From Closterium sp. Naga37s-1 (lineage: Eukaryota; Streptophyta; Zygnematophyceae; Desmidiales; Closteriaceae): a DNA stretch of 64,000 bases. Below are positions 59,601 to 64,000 of this stretch, piece by piece. The stretch lies in assembly GCA_947471745.1 (NCBI GenBank), contig CANJKZ010000080.1:3003001-3067000 (forward strand), given 5' to 3'. The translations under genes were made by a program, and so were the position numbers. Numbering within the stretch: position 1 is the stretch's first letter; every line of letters starts with the position of its first letter. The notes below the pieces were generated by a model. It was given only the letters and a program-made list of their open reading frames with translations, did no database searches and was not told where the DNA came from.

Positions 59601-61111
59601 TCACCAACACCGTCTCTCTCTCAGCCAACAACCCCACCCTCACGCTGCTCACTGCGATCGCCAACTGCTCGTTCTACTACGACTGGTCGAGTTCCCAGCA
59701 AAAGCCCGGGCTCGCGCCGCTTGCCGAATCCTACAACAAAGATACGCCGCTGATCGTCCCTCCCAGGAGCACGTCGGTGGCGTTATCAACCGGATTCCTG
59801 TGGATGGTGGTGCCGACCGGGACGACCATTTCGCCGAATTCCGAGGCTGGGTTCATGCTGGTGAAAATGAAAGCCACGGTTGCCAAGGGCCCCTCGCCCG
59901 CGCTGACGCTCGCGGTGGCTAGCGCGATGATCTACAACGTCCCCATGAACAACCTCATTGCTCCCACCATTGCCTTCAACAAGTGAGTCGCGTGTGTTCT
60001 GTCGCGTGCGTGACGATGCTGTGTCCATCATGTCACGTGTGTTGCGCGCCGGTGCCGATGCTCGCGGTGGCGAGCGCTATGATCTACAACGTGCCCATGG
60101 CCAACTTGATCGCTCCCACCATTGCCTTCAACAAGTGAGTCGCGTACGATGATATTGAGACGGGCTGCATGCGCTGCTGAGGCGCCTCAAGGCTTTGTGA
60201 GTCAAGTTGCATGCGTTGCGCTGTGTGCGATGACTTGAGCTGCGGGTGTTGCGCTGTGTGCGATGACTTGGGCTGCTGTGGTTGCGCTGTGTGCGATGAC
60301 TTGAGCTGCAGCTGTCGCGCCGCGATCCCCTGACCGTGTTTTCTCCTCCGCTTGTCTCTCACCCCCCGCCAGGCTAGGCAAGGGCATCATACTGGCGACG
60401 CTCGTTAGCCCCAACAGCTACCCCACTGTGGGCTTTGTGCGCGTCACCAAGGCAGGAATCAGCCCAAAGGACCTCAAGTTCTACACCGTTGTGCAGAGCT
60501 CTGCACCGCTTGACGTTGACTCGCCAAGTGAGTTTCCAGTGTGCTTCACCAAGACAGCACTAGCAAGGCGTCCAGGCTGAGTGTCCAGTCCTTCCAGGCT
60601 GCACCTCTTGACGTCGTCTCACGATCTGTCTGTTGAGACAACTGCCACACTCTCTGCTGTCTGTACCCTCCACACTCTCCACAATCTCTCTATCACTGCT
60701 TTCTGATCCCTCTCGTCCTGCTTTCCTATCCCCATCACTAATCCCCTATCCCCCGCCCCATATCCGTTCATCCTCATCCCTTTACCCGTATAACCAGGCT
60801 ACTCGGCAAAGAGCACGGACACGGTGGCATTCGTCCGCTATGGCACCACACAGCTGCTGGCACAAGAATCTAGAGATTCCTATCTTTCACTAATTTCCGT
60901 TTGCCCTTGTGTTGCTTCCCGTCCCCTTCCCCGCCTTCCCCCAGGCTACTCGACAAAGAGCACGGACGCGGTAGCGTTCGTCCGCTACGGCACCACACAG
61001 GCGCTGGCAGTCGACGCCACGGGCACCGTGTGGGCGGCAGGGCAGTACGCTACAGAGGAGCGCACCACCCGCAACAACTGGGCGACCAGCCTCTTCTCCG
61101 TCACCCCTTGA
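56699..61111 (+). CDS. Secreted protein of unknown function
   Basis: Seven exons: 56699-57094, 58001-58211, 58403-58575, 58795-59108, 59371-59982, 60373-60527, 60945-61111; 675 codons, in frame. A signal peptide is clear (RVVCILLLVALPCLVEA, then ARKKKK). The mature part has repeated short hydrophobic strands with conserved-looking blocks: NYVVQVVNWAIVVFDGRG, ASCVYDSATKRFFLSAAWL, SGIVLAVSAAEKPLDAWSVY, ELFYNTYPRLGVDANGVYVT, AVRFALPRM, VGFVRVTKAGISPKDLKFYT, FVRYGTTQALAVDATGTVWA. This alternation suggests a beta-rich, propeller-like extracellular or wall protein, but I cannot name the family. No C-terminal anchor is seen. Introns 1, 5 and 6 contain partial copies of the neighbouring exon. Confidence 0.82.
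57885..57960 (+). repeat. Echo of exon 2 start of the secreted-protein gene
   Basis: GTTACAG followed by DLAAAKKRKPNAFLSLTVL, a near copy of exon 2 (58001, DLAAAKKRKPKAFLSLTAAS), with the same upstream CTCTCCATTTCTCCC...GCGCG tract. A second acceptor that would give a frameshift after SLT. A poly-C run (57800-57817) precedes it. Confidence 0.85.
60055..60345 (+). repeat. Echo of exon 5 end and 36-bp array
   Basis: LAVASAMIYNVPMANLIAPT with a GTGAGTCGCG donor at 60061-60140 copies the end of exon 5 (59982). It is followed by a GAGGCGCCTC palindrome (60179-60188) and about three 36-bp units containing GCGCTGTGTGCGATGACTTG (60215-60310). Confidence 0.82.
60797..60870 (+). repeat. Echo of exon 7 start of the secreted-protein gene
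   Basis: CCAG followed by GYSAKSTDTVAFVRYGTTQLL, breaking off where the real exon 7 (60945) continues ALAVDATG. Both acceptors look usable; only the second leads to the full C-terminus. Confidence 0.85.
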
Positions 61112-62839
61112 AACGAATTGTCCATACTTCGTCTCTTCATTTCTGCAAAGCGACTGGTTGGAGGAGAGATTAGGGTATGGGGCTGTACTGACTGATTTTA
61201 CTCGGGGGAGTGGTGTTTGGAAGGCCGCAGTGTGGTGGTGAGGGTGGAATGAAGGCATGCTGTGTGTGTGGCTTGGGTGGGAAGCTTTCTGTTGTTTTGT
61301 GAGGGTGTGCTGTGCTTTCATGCGTTGGGTGGCTCCTACTCCCACGCATAGCTCATTGTATCCTGGAAAGACTGTATTTCCCTTCAAAGGGTTGTAATGT
61401 AGAGATCATTGTGGAATAATCATTTTTTGTGTAACTTGGTGGAAACCGTTTGTGACATTTGGTTATGGGATGTGCTTGTATGTGGATTGAAGTATGGGGT
61501 TGTGCATGAACTCGAAAATGCTCAAACATACAGTAACGCACACCGAGGAGTGGACTCTTGTTTAGACATGTTGAGCATTAGGAAGGGTCCTTCCCTAAAA
61601 CCACTTTATGCATGATTTCCTTCAGAAAGTGCCGTTTTCAATACCTGTTAGATGGTAGGTTTATAGGCATGTAGCTCCATCTTGCTCGATGCATTCCTTA
61701 ATATATCGGGGTTCCAAGTTGCCTGGTAATATCCCCCAACGAGCACGTCCCAGCCGTTCACAAGATTGTCCCTGACTCCCAGCCCCTGACCGTAATGGCC
61801 TCTCTTGTTTCTGTGTGGGCCAAGAGGGTCTTGGCAGCCTGGCTCCACGTGGATCCATGAGACTCCAGACTGGCTGCGTTCGAGAGTTGGGGGTTGCTGT
61901 CTTTTCGCTCGAGACGAGAGCAACAATGAAGGCGTCTCGCTGTTGCCGACAACTTCGCCACACGGGCTTCTCTGTCAGATGTGGCATCACTACAAGAATA
62001 CCCTCGATTCGGTCAAAAAAAGCTTGCTGCCCTGACCACAACCGCCCACAGCAAGGCCAGAGAGTCGTAATCAACAGATCAACGATGTTCGTTCAGAGTT
62101 CGTGGCACAGTAACAGTGTTCGTGAGGGTTACTGTGAGCGAACATGCGAAGTTCACGTGGCAGTGGTGGTGGTGGTTGGTAAACTGCGAAGTGGGTTCAG
62201 CCTGGAAAAGGATGACCTGGGTGTTTAACGTTCGTTGCTTATGTACCGGACCCAACCAGCTTTGGTGCTAACTTGAACGTCACAGAACGTAAAGCACCTT
62301 ACCAAACCAGACTCGAAGTATCATGCGGCGCGCCATCCCGCTCCTATGCATCCCGCCCGCCCCCTCTCCCATCTGTTCTGCTAAATTCCCAAGCACCGAT
62401 CTTCATGTTCCGAGCCAGAAAGCAGACGCGCAATAATCAAGAAAGGGAACAAAACGATGTAAACCACAGTACCTGAGGTGCCCACACGCCCGTTGCCTCA
62501 AGTCTTTCATATGTTCCCCGTAGCCTTGATTTTCCGAGAGAAGAGAGAAAGATTGCGCGGGAATCTCCTGAATGATTTCGTAATGCTAGTCAAGCCTTCA
62601 CTTGAAGCGGTAGTCCGTCGGCGTCTACGACTACTCGAGTCTCTGCTCTCAGTTTATTATTCTCCGTAAAAGGGCCTCGACTGAACAGGCAAGCTGTGTG
62701 TATATCCGTGCAGTGCAAGAGACACAGATACAGCAAGAACTTCGCAAGTAGTCGGAATATTCTCAGTATCGACGATAGGTCAGAACCAGGTGGCGTGACC
62801 CAGTAAGCATACACAACGGCGACGGCTATCGCGTACAGG
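61112..62839. other. Intergenic region with a possible LINE endonuclease remnant
   Basis: 3' UTR of the secreted-protein gene and 5' flank of the FYVE gene. On the minus strand 61926-61648, the segment WDVLVGGYYQATWNPDIL resembles the VLVGGDFN..LNPDLD motif of LINE AP-endonucleases, in a ~90-codon frame with neighbouring pieces in other frames (to 62074). I treat it as a weak, decayed remnant. The rest shows nothing recognisable. Confidence 0.35.
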
Positions 62840-64000
62840 ATGGGGTCGGCGGACGCATGGCTGGAGTCGCCGGTGGGTCCGGGCGATATCGTGTCGCGCA
62901 GCCATTGGATGCCGAACGGAGCCATCAAGCAATGCACCAACCCTGCTTGCAACCGCGAGTTCAGCCGGAAAGAGCGAAAGTAGGTCGTAAGTAGGTCATA
63001 TGTAGTAGGCGATAATCGTGATCGATAGGTCCTAATGAGTGATCGCTGCCGTGATTCATCCCCCCCGGGAGATTCTCTAAAATCGCTTGTATCGCCTTTA
63101 CTCGAGCATGAGCACGGTCAAGTTATTGTTTTTTTTCGTTCCTCAATGAAAACCGTGTCGTGTGCCATTGCAACGAGGTGACTTTTGAGTCGACAAGTCA
63201 CCCCTTAACTCGATCATGAGCACGGTCAAAATATTGTTTCGTTCGTTTCTCAATGAAAACCCGTCCACTCAACCCCTGTCTTTCCCCCCGTTGGTTTCAC
63301 AGGCACCATTGCAGGTGCTGCGGGAACGTGTACTGTATCGAGTGCACCCAGTGCATTTTGCCGCTCAAACCTATCACCGCCATGGTACGTTCCACGTACG
63401 ACCCGATTCGCGTCTCTCGTGGCACTTTGCGAGTGAACACTGCGACGCCGGCAAGTTTCGTCAACACTCTTGCGAAAGTCTCTTACCTCCGCTTTTCGTG
63501 AAACGGTATTGTTTATCATCCAAACCACGTGCGTTTTGTTATTTTGCTTTTAATTTCTCGGTATTTCCGTTTCTTGCAGATCGAGGAAGGAGGAGAACCA
63601 TCGAAAGCCTGCGTTTTGTGTTTCGAGGTAACTCCGCAATATGATCTTAGCCTGTTGATCAGGCCCTTTGCTTCGTCCCCTTTCTTGCCTTTCCCCGCGT
63701 GCCCTTGCCCGCTGTTCCACCCCTCGTTTGTAGCACAATTTAACCCTGCTCTTCGTTGATAGCCTACGCCACTTCGTTGCAAGCACTCTCACGGCTATCG
63801 CTTCGTTTCCTCCGTGTCCGCAGCGAGCGGTCGAAGAGGGTTACCCGTTGGGTCGCTTTCTTCACAACGGCTCCTCTGACTCGCTGGTCTCTGTCGCCGA
63901 TGGCGACGATAACGACGGCGACGGCGATAACGACGAGGTCGACAATGAGGAGGAGGATGACAGTGACAACGGTCGCCATCGTAGGCACTATGCTGATGAC
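62840..64000 (+). CDS. FYVE-type zinc finger protein (5' part, runs off window)
   Basis: Exons 62840-62979, 63303-63384, 63580-63627 and 63824->64000, all in phase. FYVE domains bind PI3P on endosomal membranes through the basic R(R/K)HHCR motif. Here the finger sits at the very N-terminus and is assembled across three exons: HWMPNGAIKQCTNPACNREF, then KERKHHCRCCGNVYCIEC, then ACVLCFE. Basic residues and seven or more Cys/His ligands are visible; the first Cys pair is spaced C-x4-C instead of C-x2-C. Exon 4 becomes strongly Asp/Gly/Asn-rich and acidic (63900-64000). The start ATG gives a 20-residue lead, normal for N-terminal FYVE proteins. The remaining domains lie outside the window. Confidence 0.78.
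63095..63275 (+). repeat. Direct duplication with a palindrome at the junction
   Basis: A ~65-bp segment (GAGCATGAGCACGGTCAAGT... CAATGAAAACCGTGTC) at 63102-63166 is repeated at 63212-63270. Between them at 63177-63203 is GGTGACTTTTGAGTCGACAAGTCACC, a palindrome with one arm shortened. In FYVE intron 1, next to the exon 2 acceptor. Confidence 0.85.

Overview
The window is nuclear DNA from a eukaryote of the green lineage, most likely a streptophyte alga (a zygnematophyte such as Closterium is my guess, inferred only from protein content and genome style). The genes have many GT-AG introns, plant-type proteins and long low-complexity loops, and they sit among an extraordinary density of tandem repeats. 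I rebuilt the gene models by hand: I joined exons by splice sites and reading phase and checked that each model closes in frame.

Layout, left to right: (1) an O-fucosyltransferase-like type II membrane protein on the minus strand, running off the left edge (1-5541). (2) A snurportin-1 homologue on the plus strand, 7 exons, 675 codons (7219-13437), divergent from gene 1. (3) An oxysterol-binding-protein-related protein (ORP-A, plus, 12 exons, 1502 codons, 14942-26096). (4) A second ORP (ORP-B, minus, 9 exons, 1341 codons, 27564-36382), tail to tail with ORP-A. (5) An FGGY-family carbohydrate kinase (minus, 16 exons, 781 codons, 37912-53817); its intron 8 holds a decayed hAT transposon with intact 8-bp target-site duplication. 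(6) A LINE 3'-end fragment (plus, about 53930-55219) just upstream of the kinase start. (7) A secreted protein of unknown function (plus, 7 exons, 675 codons, 56699-61111). (8) The start of a FYVE zinc-finger protein (plus, 62840 to the right edge).

The most unusual property is structural. In almost every intron there are extra partial copies ('echoes') of the adjacent exon with its splice site, from one to many per junction. Several arrays repeat a splice site itself (21-bp, 29-bp, 20-bp and 10-bp units). A family of short perfect palindromes, TTTTGAG-NNNN-CTCAAAA with a self-complementary 4-base core (TCGA, AATT, GCGC or ACGT), recurs throughout. In most cases I inspected, the palindrome lies exactly between two direct-repeat copies, and its arms may extend to 44 bp by mirroring the local flank. 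The hAT element is inserted inside one of these palindromes, so at least that palindrome existed in the living genome before the insertion and is not an assembly error. I read this as an undescribed palindrome-linked tandem-duplication process that is shaping introns here.

The two ORPs (PH domain, FFAT-like motif, sterol/PI4P-binding ORD) would act at membrane contacts, the FYVE protein at PI3P membranes, snurportin in nuclear import of snRNPs, and the fucosyltransferase in the Golgi. They form no operon-like functional unit.
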